This document shows, piece after piece, positions 45,856-58,019 of a stretch of 64,000 bases of DNA. How positions within the stretch are numbered: the stretch's first letter is position 1; each line of letters opens with the position of its first letter. The DNA comes from Buxus sempervirens (Eukaryota > Streptophyta > Magnoliopsida > Buxales > Buxaceae), in contig OX387187.1 in NCBI GenBank assembly GCA_947561395.2, positions 25,463,829 to 25,527,828 on the forward strand, given 5' to 3'. The translations under genes and the position numbers were made by a program. The notes beneath the pieces were generated by a model. The model was not told the origin of the DNA and did no database searches. It saw only the letters and a program-made list of their open reading frames with translations.

Positions 45856-47290
45856 TGTAAGATCCTGTAATTTTAAATATTTTTAATTAAGAGTAAATAG
45901 AGATTAAAGGATTTAATTAGATTAATTAAATCAAATTTAAAAGAAACAATTGGTTTGGTTTGGTTCAAGTTGGTTTACTTTAAGTGAACCGGTTTAATTG
46001 ATTTAGGTTTGGTTTGGTTGGGTTGGTTCATTTTAAGTAAAACCGGTTTGGTTGGTTTAGGTTAGGTATAAGTCTATCCGACGAACCTAGAACTTTCAGG
46101 TTGTTCGTCAAAAGTAGGTGAAAGGAAAAAAGAGAAGGGAAGAGCGGGAAGGAGAGCAGAGGAAGAAGAAGGAGAAAAGTAGAGGCCGAATCTACAACCT
46201 ATTGAAAGTAGCATCTTTTACTCTTAGATTGTGTAGAAGTTTTGTTTTCAACAGAAAAATACTGTTTGTTTTGTTTCAGACAAGATTTCAGTGATTCAGA
46301 CGTTTTTTGGATTGAACGAATTATAATACGTAAAGCAAGTGGTAGGTTGTTATGTTTTGATTTTTTTCAAGCTTGTTAATGTTTGTTCAGTGATTTAGAG
46401 TGAAGAAAATCATTTTTGTAGTTTGAAATCAGAAAAACAGAGGCTCCGTAAATTTGGGGTTTTCTGGTCGCTCAGCATTAGAGCCAAGCGACGAAAACTA
46501 TTGGGGTCACTCAACCCAATCGCCCAGGCGATGGGCCAAGCGACCATGTGAATGATATTACAAGGGGCACCCAGCAGGATCGCCCAGGTGACCTGTCAAG
46601 CGCCCACATGAAGTAAATTAAAAGGGACACCCAGCTTGGTCGCCTAGGCGACCATGCCAAGCGCCCTATACAAATAAAAATGACATTATAATTATAAATT
46701 AATTTATATCATCATAAAGTTTTAAGGTTTAGTCAATTGAATAATAAAATTTAGTTTGAGTGATTAATGTATACTATAATCAAAAGTGAGTTCTTAGTTT
46801 GGTAAATAATTAATGTTTAGTCACAAAATGAGTTAGAAATTAATAATCAGTGAAAACCCTAAATTATGCCATAAATTATACATTTTCTATATAAAGTGAT
46901 CTTTAGTAAATAATTAGATCTAATAACACTTACATTAAGATAATTTGGAAATGGTTTTATCTATGAATTGTACAAGTATAGTATATGGCATGTTGATTCT
47001 ATGGGTAGTGGATTGCCATTCACCCTTGCTGTGAGAGCTGGGGATAATGAACTCGCATCCACTACAGACGTGGATATTTGTAGGTAGTGGATTGCTGTTC
47101 ACCTTAGTTGGGGGTGGTGGACCGTTGGTCACCCTAACTGGGGGTAATGAACCTGCATGCACCACAAATATGGATTATGGGGTTAGTGAACTCAAGTTAA
47201 CCACATGCTTTGAGGCATTGTGGGTAGTTAACCTAAATTCACCCCAAAAGCTCAGAAATTGTGATATTGCTTATAATTAAGTATATAGAA
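45856..47290 (+). mobile_element. Second chromovirus-like LTR or fragment
   Basis: Starts TGTAAGATCCTGTAATTTT, a Tekay/Del-like LTR start. Contains a GGTTTGGTTGG-rich zone, a palindrome-rich segment at 46465-46670 (CGCCCAGGCGATGGGCCAAGCG and related repeats of about 70 bp) and a GTAGTGGATTGC / TTCACC repeat zone at 47005-47240. No mate LTR, no PBS and no coding. Confidence 0.45.
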
Positions 47291-47760
47291 TGTAACGACC
47301 CGGATCCGGGTTACGTCATAAAGCCGTAACTCGTACTCGATGGGTTAATTAATCCACACAGGATCACTATATCAAAGTGAAGGAAAAACATGAAATAAAC
47401 AATAATTTTGATCAGAGTCAACTATAAATCCCCAACTCACCTGAACCAAGCATAAACCCGCTGGTATCGTCCTTACTAGGATCTGGAAAAAAAATAAAAC
47501 AAAACGGAATGAGATATGAATATCCCAGTAAGTAGCACATTCATGCTCAAATATAGTTTATCAGTTCTAAAATATGATACAGTTGTAAATTATGTAATAG
47601 TAGCGATAACACATCAGTTCCGAATAATCTAAGAAATCAAACAGTAAACCATCAATCAGTACGAGACAAAGGGAATAATCTAGCATAACCAACCAATCTG
47701 TATCATCAAATTAGCAATCGATAAGTCACAACAGGACTAATGAAACAGACTATTGTGCGC
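47291..47760 (-). mobile_element. Minus-oriented chromovirus-like LTR end fragment
   Basis: Plus-strand view starts TGTAACGACCCGGATCC. The reverse complement contains GTGCTACTTACTGGGATATTC and AAGGACGATACCAGC, wording usual near the 3' end of Tekay-like LTRs, and ends GGGTCGTTACA. ACCCGGATCCGGGT (47298-47311) is a perfect 14-bp palindrome. Confidence 0.35.
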
Positions 47761-49518
47761 ATAGTCGCACGAGTAAAAATGGGAATTTGGAGTCACCACT
47801 GCCTGATGGGGTGCAGGCAGATACCTGGGTGCCTAAGTTTGCTTAATCTGATGGTCTGCGGCTTGAGATTCTAAGTAAGGTCTCGGTTGCGGTCTGGGGA
47901 AGTCTGTAGACACCACAGTCCACGCCGTTGAATGACGGGTCTCGTGGTTTCCTGGTTTTGAGTCAACTTTGGTCTTACTCACCCGGTTCCTAATCCAGCA
48001 TGCACATTTTGGTTAAGTCTGGCGGGACCGCCAAAGTGGTGTGGGTCCCTTTACCTGATTTTATCTTCTTATTATTGAACGAAGTGAGTCTGATTGGGTG
48101 GGCCCCGTTGGAAGGCCCACGGATTCCATGATGGGCCAAGTGTGGTCCACATGTTCCCTTGGCGGGCCTCGGTTTAAGCCTGTGAGGCCCTTTGGGCTTT
48201 GGTTCAATGAGTTGATTTTATCTTGAAATTCAAGTTTGATTATTTAAGTGGATTTCCATGCCAAAGTGGGCCAGGATTGCTTTGTGGGCCTCTGAGTGGG
48301 CCCCACAGTTGTTTACTGAATGATTTGAGATTTATCTTGCTTAAGTTTCCAAAATGGGCCAGGCCTTGGGTTTGGGGCCCTTTACCTAGGCTTGGGCTTG
48401 AAAGCCCAAGAATTCCTGAGTTAGGGTTTAGAAACCGTAAGTTAGCTTGGTTCAGTGGGCTTTGTGGGCCCGACAGGCCCTACCCGTGGTCTCGGCCAAA
48501 CCATGCATAAATATGATCAATCATGCTTCAAAATGGGCTTTGGTGGGCCTCAATGAGTTTGGCCCACTCAACTGACTTGGTTTGTCTTTATTTAGAAAAA
48601 TAAGTTTGTCGGGCTTGGTGGGCTCCGTTGGAAGGCCCACTGGAAATCCAATTGGACCGGGTGTCCAAGTCCCATCTTGGGTTTCCGGGTGACCCGGAAA
48701 CCCTTCTGGTTCATCCGGATTGATCAAACAAATCATGAAAATTGCACAATATCTTTTATGGCCGACGCCTTTGGTCGGCTATGCATGAAGAACAGGGTAG
48801 CCGACGAGTTAGGTCGGCTACAAGCAGAATCTTTTTGATCCGACCAGAGTTGTCGGATCAGTACAGAAAAGTGGCTTTTTTCGGATTTTTGCATTGGGCT
48901 TGGATTCCAGGGCTTCTAGGGGGCTTACAGTGTTTGTGTGGGCCCGCAGTGGTGTAAACAGAATCAAACAGACCTCCTTTGGAGGGAAAACCAAGGGAAT
49001 AGGAGAAGGCTATGGTTTGCCTCTCCCTTCATAAGATTCTTCCAGAAGTAGGGTGGGGGCTTGGGTGCCCCTACCTTGGCTCCTCACCCTTCACAAAACA
49101 GCAAACCAGCAAAGCCGATAATAATAATAGTAAAAAAAACTTAACAATTAAACCTAGGATGCATACACCTAAACTATGATGATCACATAGGTGTATCCAT
49201 GGATCATATGCATGAGTAGTGAGATGTATGAGTGAGCATGCTTAATGTGTGTGTAGGTGTCCAAAGGGGGATTATGCATGCTATCTACAAGTAATTGGAG
49301 GGTGCCAACATGGAGACATTAGCGAGCATTCATCGCCAATAAACATGCATGCATGGTTTAAACTAATCATGCCAACAATATCTAACATTACCTTCATGCT
49401 CAAACAACCCACATAAGCAGTTAATAAGACACTTTAAAGAAAGGAAAGAGGGAGAGGTTAAGATGGGATACATTTAGACAAGCAACAAGGGGGGGAACAA
49501 GCTCCCCCCGTTCGAATG
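47761..49518. mobile_element. Tat-type LTR remnants
   Basis: A decayed GGAGTCACCACTG block (47795) and a TGTAGACACCACAG start at 47911 are Tat-LTR-like. Repeated GTTGGAAGGCCCAC blocks at 48108 and 48627 show internal duplication. Palindromes at 48759-48860 include GTAGCCGAC...GTCGGCTAC and TGATCCGAC...GTCGGATCA. No coding and no clean boundaries. Confidence 0.4.
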
Positions 49519-52001
49519 TGTGAGACATGGGAAAAATCACCGGGATGATTCCCCCTCCGTCAGCACACGGGCTCAACGTAAAAATGGGAGAGTCGCCACC
49601 ATTCAGAATTTTGAGGTGAGAATGGACACCAAAAGGATTCAAAAGTAATCAAAAAGAGCTAAAAGTTAAATTCTAAAGTAAAAATAACTCTACTTGAAAA
49701 TCAAATCTAGAGATGGGTAAGGGGATTAGATTATGAACAAGGGAAGGTGTTAGGCACCCCCATTCACCCACACAAGGTGGTTGCCAAGTGTTTGTTTATG
49801 CAAAAAGATAAGAAAGCTTGCTAAAAATCATTAAAAGCCTTGGAAAAGGACAAATGTATGATATCTTCACATGAGGATCCAAATAGATTCCAAATCTTCT
49901 TTTATGTCAATATCACTTCTGGAATATCACCAAAAGATGGAAATCAAAGCAAAAGTTGCACAAAACCGAGTTGAGTTAAATCCGGGAAATTCGGTAAAAG
50001 CAAGAACCATTTGTCTTGAAGTCATTCAAATCCAATTTTAAATTGATTCAAATCAAATCCATTTGAAAGATTATGATATATAACACACTCATGCAAAATT
50101 TCAATTGAATCCGGTTGAAATCCTAGGAGTTATGCCTCCTATAAAATTGCTGCTGGGGGTAATTAAAAGTGATGAGTGGGCAACTTTGGAAAATCATTTA
50201 GAAATATCGGCTCCATATAAATTTATGAAAATTGGTGTGAGTGAAGTTTGTATGGCCACCTTACAAATGAAACTAGCCTCATACAAAAACTCATTCGGAT
50301 GTGCCTTGAGTGGTCTCCCGAACAGGCCCCGAAGATCACAGATTTACCCAGAAAAGTGCTATTGAACAGCTCTGAGTAAATCTGTTGCTCACGAGACAAA
50401 TGGAGTCAAAAAATTATGAAACAAACTGGATTTAAAACTAAACTTCCATAGGAAAGCTCAGAAATAAGAATCACTCGAATTGGACTTAAAACGAACACAT
50501 GGCGCTCAGTCGAAGTGACAAGTTCTGTATTCAGATCAGAACTGACCTATCAACTTCGACAGAGAGGTGTCAAAAATCCGCTTGATAGAAATTAATGAAA
50601 TTTGGTAGCCATAAACAAGACAGCCTCACCTTTCCCATGGTTCTAGAATCACTCCAAAATTCATCCGGACGATGAAGTTATGAGTATCCGAAGTCGGGGT
50701 ACAGTTGCTGTCAAGTTAGCCATTTTTGGAGAAAATCAATTCAAAACAGTGACAAGAGGTGTGTGATCCGTGCAAGATAGATCAAAATCACTTGAAAATC
50801 ATTTCAAAACATCCCAGAATTGCTTGGGCTATTTATTTCAGATTTATCACAATAAATGAAATAAATCCGAAATATGAGCCTATCTCGCCAAAATCACGTG
50901 CCATGTATGTGTAAGTGTAAAAATCATTTCAACAACATAGCAAAGATAGTATGCATTCATATTCATCAAAATAGGGTTCTAAAACAACCTAGGGTTCCGT
51001 TCCATTATCGTTTCCCTTAGTTCTCTCTCCCCGTTAAACACGGTTCTTCAAGATAATCTTGGGGTACTTTGAATATGAAACGGTTTTTATAAAATCACAA
51101 GGCTTATAGCATGCATTTAGATCAAAAAAAAAGTTCTAGAACAACCTAGGGTTCCGTTCCATTATCGTTTCCCTTAGTTCTCTCTCCCTGTTAAACACGG
51201 TTCTTCAAGATAATCTTGGGGTACTTTGAATATAGAATGGTCTTCACAGATTCAAAAGGCTTATTCAAATAAAGGTTCTAGCACTAGGATCAATCCCCAG
51301 TCTCGTTTCTCCTAGATCCCACCTTCATGTTTTACGGCTAGGGGGAGTCTTGAGATACTTTGAGCCGGGGAAGGGTTTTCATACACACATCAAGGCCTTA
51401 TTCTACAGAAAGGTAGAAGAAGAGATCTAGATCTAGAATGTAAAAACAGAAAATTAAAGCTAGGTTTGAGGCTTACCTGGGTTCTGGAAGTAGTTCCGCA
51501 GCGGTTTCCCTCTTCACTCGGAGCTCTTCTTGGCAAAAGTTCTTGACAAGAGTTGTTGGCCATTTGCTTAAGGAGGAGCCTCCTATTTATAGGCAAAGGC
51601 TAGGGTTAGGGTTGGTGAGATGGTAGACACAACATAATGTCTATAGCCCACCAACCTTAACCCTAAGGCTATTTCCGAGATTTCCACTCATTTAATGAGG
51701 GATATGATGGTAAAAGGTGAAAACCCTCGGAAAACCCTAATTTTAAGCAAAAATAATGTATCCGACATGTCAGGTCGGATACACAAGCGCCTATACGTAT
51801 CCGGAATATGTTGCCGGATACATTAAGGTCTGCTTGTATCCGACAACTAATGTCGGATACAAAGAGGTATGCTTGTATCCGACCAGAGTTGTCGGATACA
51901 AGGAAAAAGCTTGTTTTCACAAATTCTGTGCTGGTTTTAAAGGAGATAATGATTTTTGCCAATTATTCTTCATTTTTCCTGTGCAATTTGGGGTGTCTAC
52001 A
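49519..52001 (-). mobile_element. Minus-strand Tat-type LTR with attached PPT
   Basis: 2483 bp, plus-strand view TGTGAGACATGG to GGGTGTCTACA. On the minus strand: four very clean palindromes GTATCCGAC...GTCGGATAC (51900-51758), TATA (51592-51585), donor CCAG|GTAAGC (GT at 51476-51475), then decayed copies of the conserved block near 51.34, 51.2 and 51.03 kb. The adjacent ACTGCCCCCCTTTG (52002-52015) is a PPT in reverse, so this is the 3' LTR of a truncated element. Confidence 0.85.
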
Positions 52002-52502
52002 ACTGCCCCCCTTTGCGGGAGTTGCGAAGCAATGAGCTGCAAAGATTAGACAAGCCCAAATTGCACTCCCTTAACCATGATTTGCTTGATTCAATTCAAT
52101 TTTGTAAAATAATTTTTGGGTGAAGATTTGCCAAAAGGCCCTAACTTTAAGGGGGCATTTCTACAAGACATCTTGAATTACACTGAGCTCTCGTGGCTAT
52201 GAAGTGGATTTCAAGCCCAAAAATAAGATTTTTGAAAACTGATTTTTTTATCAGACCAAGTTAAAAATTGAGTGAATATCTTCCTTTTTTGACCAACACA
52301 TTTCCCAAGTTGTCCCAAATTCCACTGAGCTCTCGTGGCTATGAAGTGGATTTTAAGGCAAAATAGGGTTTTTTGTGAAAATAGCAGATTTTGTAGCACC
52401 CATTTTTTTCCTTCTCAAACCCAATGCAAAGAATTGAAAATTCCAATAATATATTCCTCTCCTTCAAGATTTATCAAAAATCGTGCAATTTTGGGGTGTC
52501 TA
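52002..52502 (-). mobile_element. Truncated Tat-type internal 3' region
   Basis: PPT then about 480 bp of 3' untranslated sequence. It shares the CACTGAGCTCTCGTGGCTATGAAGTGGATTT segment (twice, near 52180 and 52322) with the reverse complement of the Tat element around 41320-41350. It ends GGGGTGTCTAC at 52502 against another LTR. Confidence 0.6.
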
Positions 52503-53706
52503 CCGTATTCCTAAACTTGTCTCTAAGTACCTCAAGAGTCTCTCTAGCCATAAAACGTGAAGAGAGAGCTAGGGGAAAAGAGAACAGGTGGATCCCTAGA
52601 ATAGAACCCCATATCTGTTTTTTCTCCTTTTTTCTAGAATAAAGCCTTTGACTGTGTTTGTATACCCAAACCTATCTCCAAGTACCTTAAGAATCCTCTC
52701 TAGCCGTAAAACGTGAAGAGAGAGCTAGGGGAAAAGAGAACAGGTGGATCCGTAGGGTAGACCCCCATGTGCTCAAATTTGTGAGATGTGGCTGCTTTGA
52801 ATATCCTGATCATGTTTTAATGGTTTTTATGATAAATCTGAATGAATCTATGATGACCATGATATTTATAGCATGAGATCCCCACTTTTTGATAAAATTT
52901 GGATTTTTCACATATTTGCACCTACAGCACTGTTTTCGTGATTTTTGGCTAAGATCTTGGATCTATCATAATCAATATGGTAAATCTGAATCCAAAAGCC
53001 TGAAAGTAACTTCTAGGGTTTCATGATGTGGTTTTTGAATCGTTTTTCATTATTGAGAGAAGACTCTACGGTCTAAGTTCTCCCCTTTTGATGTTCTTCT
53101 TCAATGTGGGTATTTTTGGATTTGATTTCTTGATTTAATGTGAAATTTGGGCTATACCTATGTCCTAGACTATTCAAGTTCAATCCTGCAATATTTTATA
53201 AAAATCATATTTTTCTAGATTTCTAGAATTTAACTTGAAGCCAGGTTTTGGATTTTTCACTTTAAATTGATTTTATTTGATTTTATCTCAATTTTGTTTT
53301 GATCATGAAACCCTAGGAATGGTATGATCATATTTGAAAGTTCTGGATCAATCAGGCTATTCGTATGAAAAAACCATATATTTTGTCTTTTTGTGATTTT
53401 TCCTGATTTTTATAGCAAGCTTTTTCCTTTATATTAACATGAACAATACCTGGCAACCACCTTGTGTGGATGAATAGGGGTGCCTAACACCTTCCCCCTG
53501 TTCATAACCTAATCCCCTTACCCATCTCTGGTTGTTTTTTTAGGAGGGTTATTTTTACCCTAAATTTGCCTTTTTGAGCTTATTTGATATTTTGGTGTCC
53601 ATTCACACCTAAATTGAATGGTGGCGACTCTGTGTTTTTTAACCAATCCCGTGTGATGATTGAAGAAGTCATTCATAATGAATTGATTTTTTTCCCATGT
53701 CTCACA
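52503..53706 (+). mobile_element. 5'-truncated Tat-type LTR
   Basis: Collinear with 61515-62721 (same family as LTR 1). It contains two copies of the conserved block (52540-52566 and 52696-52722) and ends CCATGTCTCACA at 53706. The first roughly 600 bp, including palindromes, TATA and donor, are missing. Confidence 0.75.
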
Positions 53707-54009
53707 CAATGTGACTGATATTAAATTACAATCATGAAAAAAAATCAATATGACCGATATTTCATGAAGAAATATCAATGTGACTGTGCTTCAATATCGG
53801 TCATGAAAAAATATCAATGCGACTATTATTCAATATCAGTCAAACTATATTTGCCTTCTGACTGATAGACATTATCGGTAAACAAGAGTTACTAAATAGT
53901 TGATATTGATTTACAGTAAACCTATATTTTAATTAGAACTTTACTTGCTCCTCAATATATATTCATCCATCTATTCCTTTAATATGTGGTGCAATTTGGG
54001 GTGTTTACA
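53707..54009. mobile_element. LTR-like remnant with ATATC repeats
   Basis: Repeated palindromic AATATCGGTCATGAAAAAATATCAATGTGACTG-like units (53707-53850), then GTGCAATTTGGGGTGTTTACA at 53989-54009, a decayed reverse LTR start (TGTAAACACCCC). No coding. Confidence 0.4.
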
Positions 54010-54116
54010 GGTTGGTGATTTTTCAACTTGCTAGTAAATGGGTTGAACCTGCCGTAACCCATTTAGTCAGCAGCCTCTTTAAAACTTGCCGAACCCAACC
54101 CATTCCACCTCTAGTT
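54010..54116. repeat. Possible hAT-type MITE end
   Basis: GGTTGAACC / GAACCCAACCC composition and a CCACCTCTA end (about 54107-54115), compatible with a hAT-type terminal repeat, cut on its left by the LTR-like remnant. Weak. Confidence 0.25.
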
Positions 54117-55658
54117 TGTAATTAATCAATGGATAACTATCCACATGCAAGATCCCATAGATAGTGGCAACTCCAAATTAATAAGCTAGTTAGACAATCT
54201 GAGCCAAAGGCCGATGTCTCACAACCACCACTACCACGACATATAACATCCATCCACCACAATTCATCACCATAATAAAAAATTATATAAATAATAAAAA
54301 AAATATATTTCAACCACCATCGACAATATCCGCATGGCGCTCTACTAGCACCCACCAGTACACGTACACTACCATCATCCACCACTACTTGAAGTTTGAA
54401 TGGTAGTAGAGGGTATGAGCATTTGCAATATTAGGGTTTCCCTCCTATCAAATCAAATATTTGGTAACCGATTTTCTGGTTTTCTTCCTCCAATTAATCA
54501 AATCAAACTGAGAAAAGAACAATCTTGGAAACGAAAACACCCAAGAGTATTCCAAAATTAGTTGAAACAAAATAAAATATATAACTAGATAAACAAAATT
54601 AATAGAAGGAATAAAAAAAGTTAAAAGATTACAGTCGTTTCATTTCCTAAAGAAGAAGACCACGTGAAGCACGCCATTTCCAGATAATCACGACAAGGTG
54701 CAGCACGCCACTAAAGCCTCCTTAAGACTTCTGTCTAACGCAAACAGAGACGCAGAAGACAAAACAGTTGATAGATAGAGCTAAAATAAAAATAGTTGTC
54801 AGTATAATTTATCATACACTTCCCCGCATTAGTTTTCTTATTTTCTATGAATTTTTTGCAGTTATACATGCAACGTGACGTGTAAAAATCTTTTTGCAGA
54901 TCTATTTTGTTGGGATGAGCTACTATGGTTTATCATCGAATATTTATTGTTGAATTGTTTAGTTTGGACCGTTCAGGTTTTATATGTTATATATTGTTTT
55001 ATATGATATTTCCGGCATCAGCGAACTCATCCCGTTCCGTCATCAGCGAACTCATCCCGTTCCGTCATCTTCGGTTATAGGAACCGACCTCTCCAGCGTA
55101 TCTGTTGCTTATAGGACCTACCTCAGTTCCAATGTACTCTGTTGCTTCCGGATTAATTTTATTCATGTAGCATATCATTATTCTTCATTTGGCTCGTCCC
55201 TATCCCTATTCCATTTGCTCTGGATCTCAACGTAGAGCCCGGTTAAACGAGCACAACCCCTGGCATGTTCATTTCACGGTGGAGTTCTCTGTTTCCGGAG
55301 ATCTTACTTTAGATCGATAACAGCTACAAGAAGGAACTTCTCTTCCAATTTGATTTTAACAGAGAGGCATTAACGCCTTTACAATGACGTGACCGTATGC
55401 TCCTCGCGACGACATCCAATATACGGGTGGCAGGTTTTGCAACTTAATATAGCGCCAGACGATGTCAGCCCATCAAAGATAATGGGTTGAAATCATTTGC
55501 CACAGTTAAGATGCGGCAGACGCGCTGTAGCATCTGTGGGATGCTGCCACGTGTAGCATCACACGGATTCTGTTCGTTTCACATTTTCTAGTGGAAATGC
55601 CATTTCAGTTCACATTTTTCATGGCATCCAGAGCAAATGAAGAACATTGCTTTTGGGT
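54117..55658. other. Intergenic spacer
   Basis: No gene recognised. A 25-bp tandem duplication (unit GCGAACTCATCCCGTTCCG-containing, 55017-55041 and 55042-55066) and an inverted pair ATTTGCTCTGGAT (about 55211) / ATCCAGAGCAAAT (about 55626) are the only structures noted. Confidence 0.45.
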
Positions 55659-55971
55659 TGTCCTTAAAAGGTCTTTGTTTGATTTCTATTTATGCATGCT
55701 ATATAAAATCGATTTGGTTTTGGTTCATTTTTGTTTTTAAGGCCAAACTGAACCAAACCGATTACCCGCATACATATGTTTGAGTTAGAACACCAACTAG
55801 TGATTATTCAGTTTATCGGTTAAAACCAATAAACTGAATCCAAATGAACCTAATAAGTCAGTTTTAGGTTTGCATTAGTTGGTTCTAGTTTCGTTTTAGT
55901 TTATATTTAAAAAAAACCAAGACGGTTTCAGTTTGATTTTGGTTTGGAGTATATTAATTGTTCTGGTTGCC
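55659..55971. repeat. Dispersed repeat, copy 1
   Basis: About 310 bp aligning by eye with 63116-63422: GTCCTTAAA, ATATAAAAT, AAGGCCAA, ACATACATATGTTT, ACCAACTAGTGATT, GTTTATCGGTTAAAACCA and ACCAAGACGGTTTCAGTT are shared in order. Rich in AACCGAA/CGGTTT, resembling non-autonomous hAT-type repeats. Confidence 0.6.
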
Positions 55972-56112
55972 AGGGATGTATCTACAATCTTATTTTCAGC
56001 CTGCATAGAGATTATGCCATGTGTACTGTGGATGGTATAACTGTAAATTTTTAAACATGAAAAACTACAAATAAAGCAATCAATTTCTCTTCTCTGGTAA
56101 AAGGAATCCTAC

Positions 56113-56610
56113 TGTAGATACCCCAAATTACACTACAAAATAAGAAAATAATGAAAACATATAATTGGAATTTAAAACAGGCCAAAAATGCATGAAATTC
56201 AATAATTTAAGCCTTGCCCGTATTCTATCTACGGGTTGAGCGTGCCTGGATTTTGTATACGGGCACGCAGCGCCCGTAATATATATACGGACACCACTGG
56301 ACAGTAAATCATTTACGGGCGCCTTAGATTTGCGCGAATTTTATCCTTTCTCGATTTCTGAGCTTTATCTTTAGTCCAATATATCTTTAAATGAGTGAAT
56401 TATCTCTTTTATTCATTCGAAATATCCTTGTTGGCCATGGATGGGAATTATCCTTGTGTTTAACTCAATCTGAAATTCTATCTTGCCAAACCTTGGACCA
56501 ACCATGCCTCTGTGTTTGCCTATAAATAGACGGCCTTTCCTCAAGCAAAAGGCCACGAAAATTTGAAGTCCAAGGAGCTCCAAGAGAAAAAAGGAATCCC
56601 TGCTGCTCTG
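56113..56610 (+). mobile_element. Nested solo LTR 1 (outer), left segment
   Basis: Starts TGTAGATACCCCAAATT. It has palindromes of the GCCCGTA...TACGGGC type at 56217-56326 and a TATA box TATAAATA at 56521-56528. Continues at 61412 and ends CCATGTCTCACA at 62721. TSD CCTAC (56108-56112 and 62722-62726). Confidence 0.93.
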
Positions 56611-58019
56611 TGTGAGACATGGAAATGTCATCTCGGATGACTTCCGATTATCGTCACGCGGGGATCGATAAAATAAGAGTCGCCACCATCCATTTTAGGG
56701 TGTGAATGGACACCAAAGGGTTCATAGATGTCAAATAGAGCCAAAGTGGCTCTAATACAAGGAAAAATCCAGAGATTGGGTACGGGGAACTATTTATGAG
56801 CGGGGGAAGGTGTTAGGCACCCCCACTCATCCGTCTAAGACGGTTACCATATGCTTGCTCATACTAAGAATTGTTTTTCTAACAAAATGGGCAAAAGGGT
56901 GCTCACAGCAAGCACCATGTATGTGATCATTCCACATGAGAAGTCTAATGAACTTAGACTCTCTTTGTGGATTCATCACTTCTAAAACTTCATGAGTGAA
57001 GGAAAATCAAAGTAAAATTGAAGAAAATCAAGCCAAGGCAAATCTGGAGAAATTCGGTCAAAAGAGCTTGAAAGCTTTGATAAACCATAACTCATTCAAT
57101 TTAAATCCAAATCAAATGAAACCAAAGCCATTTGAAAACTGGTATATAGTAGAATATACAGTAAAAAATTCAGCTCGATCCGATTCAAAACTAGAGAGAA
57201 ATCCACATCTGAAATCTGCTGTTATAACTCAGAAAAAGCGTTAAGTAGGCATTTTCAAAGCTCTATTTGTGGAGTTTGGCTCAATAAAAATCCATGAAAA
57301 TTGGTATGGAGGAAGTATGTAGTGCCATATTTCCAAAGAAAAAGACCTCACACCAATCTCTATCCGGATGTGACTTGTGTGCTCTCTTGAACAGGCCTAG
57401 AAGACCACAGATGAGCTCTGGACTATGCCACGAGCACCTCTGAGTCAATTGAACACCCAAGGCACAAAACAGATTGAAATCTGCTGAAACCAGTTGGAAA
57501 TGAAAATAGACTTCTCAAAGAACACTCAGAAACTAGAATCATAGGGAACGGATTAAAACTGAGCAAATAGTGCACCATCAAAGCGGCAAGTTCAGCAATC
57601 TGGGCTGAACTGTCTTACAAACTTTGAAGAGATGGTGTCAAAAATTGGCTACATGGAAATGGACGAAAATTTCCAGATATTAAGTAGGCACATCCATCTA
57701 TCACATGTCTTTGGAATCACTCAAAAATTCATCCGGAGGATGAAGTTATAAGTCTTCCAAGACAGGCCACAGATCTGTCCTGTTTTGAAGATTTTGAAGA
57801 GGAAACATGGAAACCAGTGCATGTGGATTCGACCAACACCTCAAAAATCAACAAAAACCTTCTCATGAAGTTCTAAAATTCATTTTGAAGCCAATGGATT
57901 CAGATTTCCAGTATTGAACATGGAAATCCAAGACCTAGCTTCTTTGATAAAAAATGGTGGAAAGTGTGTGAGCAAGTGAAAATTCACTCCCTAGGAGAAG
58001 GATGGAATCCTTTGCTACT
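56611..58019 (-). mobile_element. Nested solo LTR 2 (middle), left segment
   Basis: Plus-strand view starts TGTGAGACATGG. Continues at 60430-61406. TSD CTCTG (56606-56610 and 61407-61411). Same family as the Tat element LTR; the minus strand gives the terminal block, conserved block and palindromes in the right order. Confidence 0.95.

Noticed and set aside
47047..47280. 77-codon plus-strand frame
   Set aside because: Translation of the GTAGTGGATTGC/TTCACC repeat zone typical of chromovirus-like LTRs, not a gene.
7617..54116. One hAT element with ends at 7617 and 54116 around the whole nest
   Set aside because: No matching 8-bp target duplication, and the two ends show no convincing inverted-repeat match. 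More likely two separate fragments.
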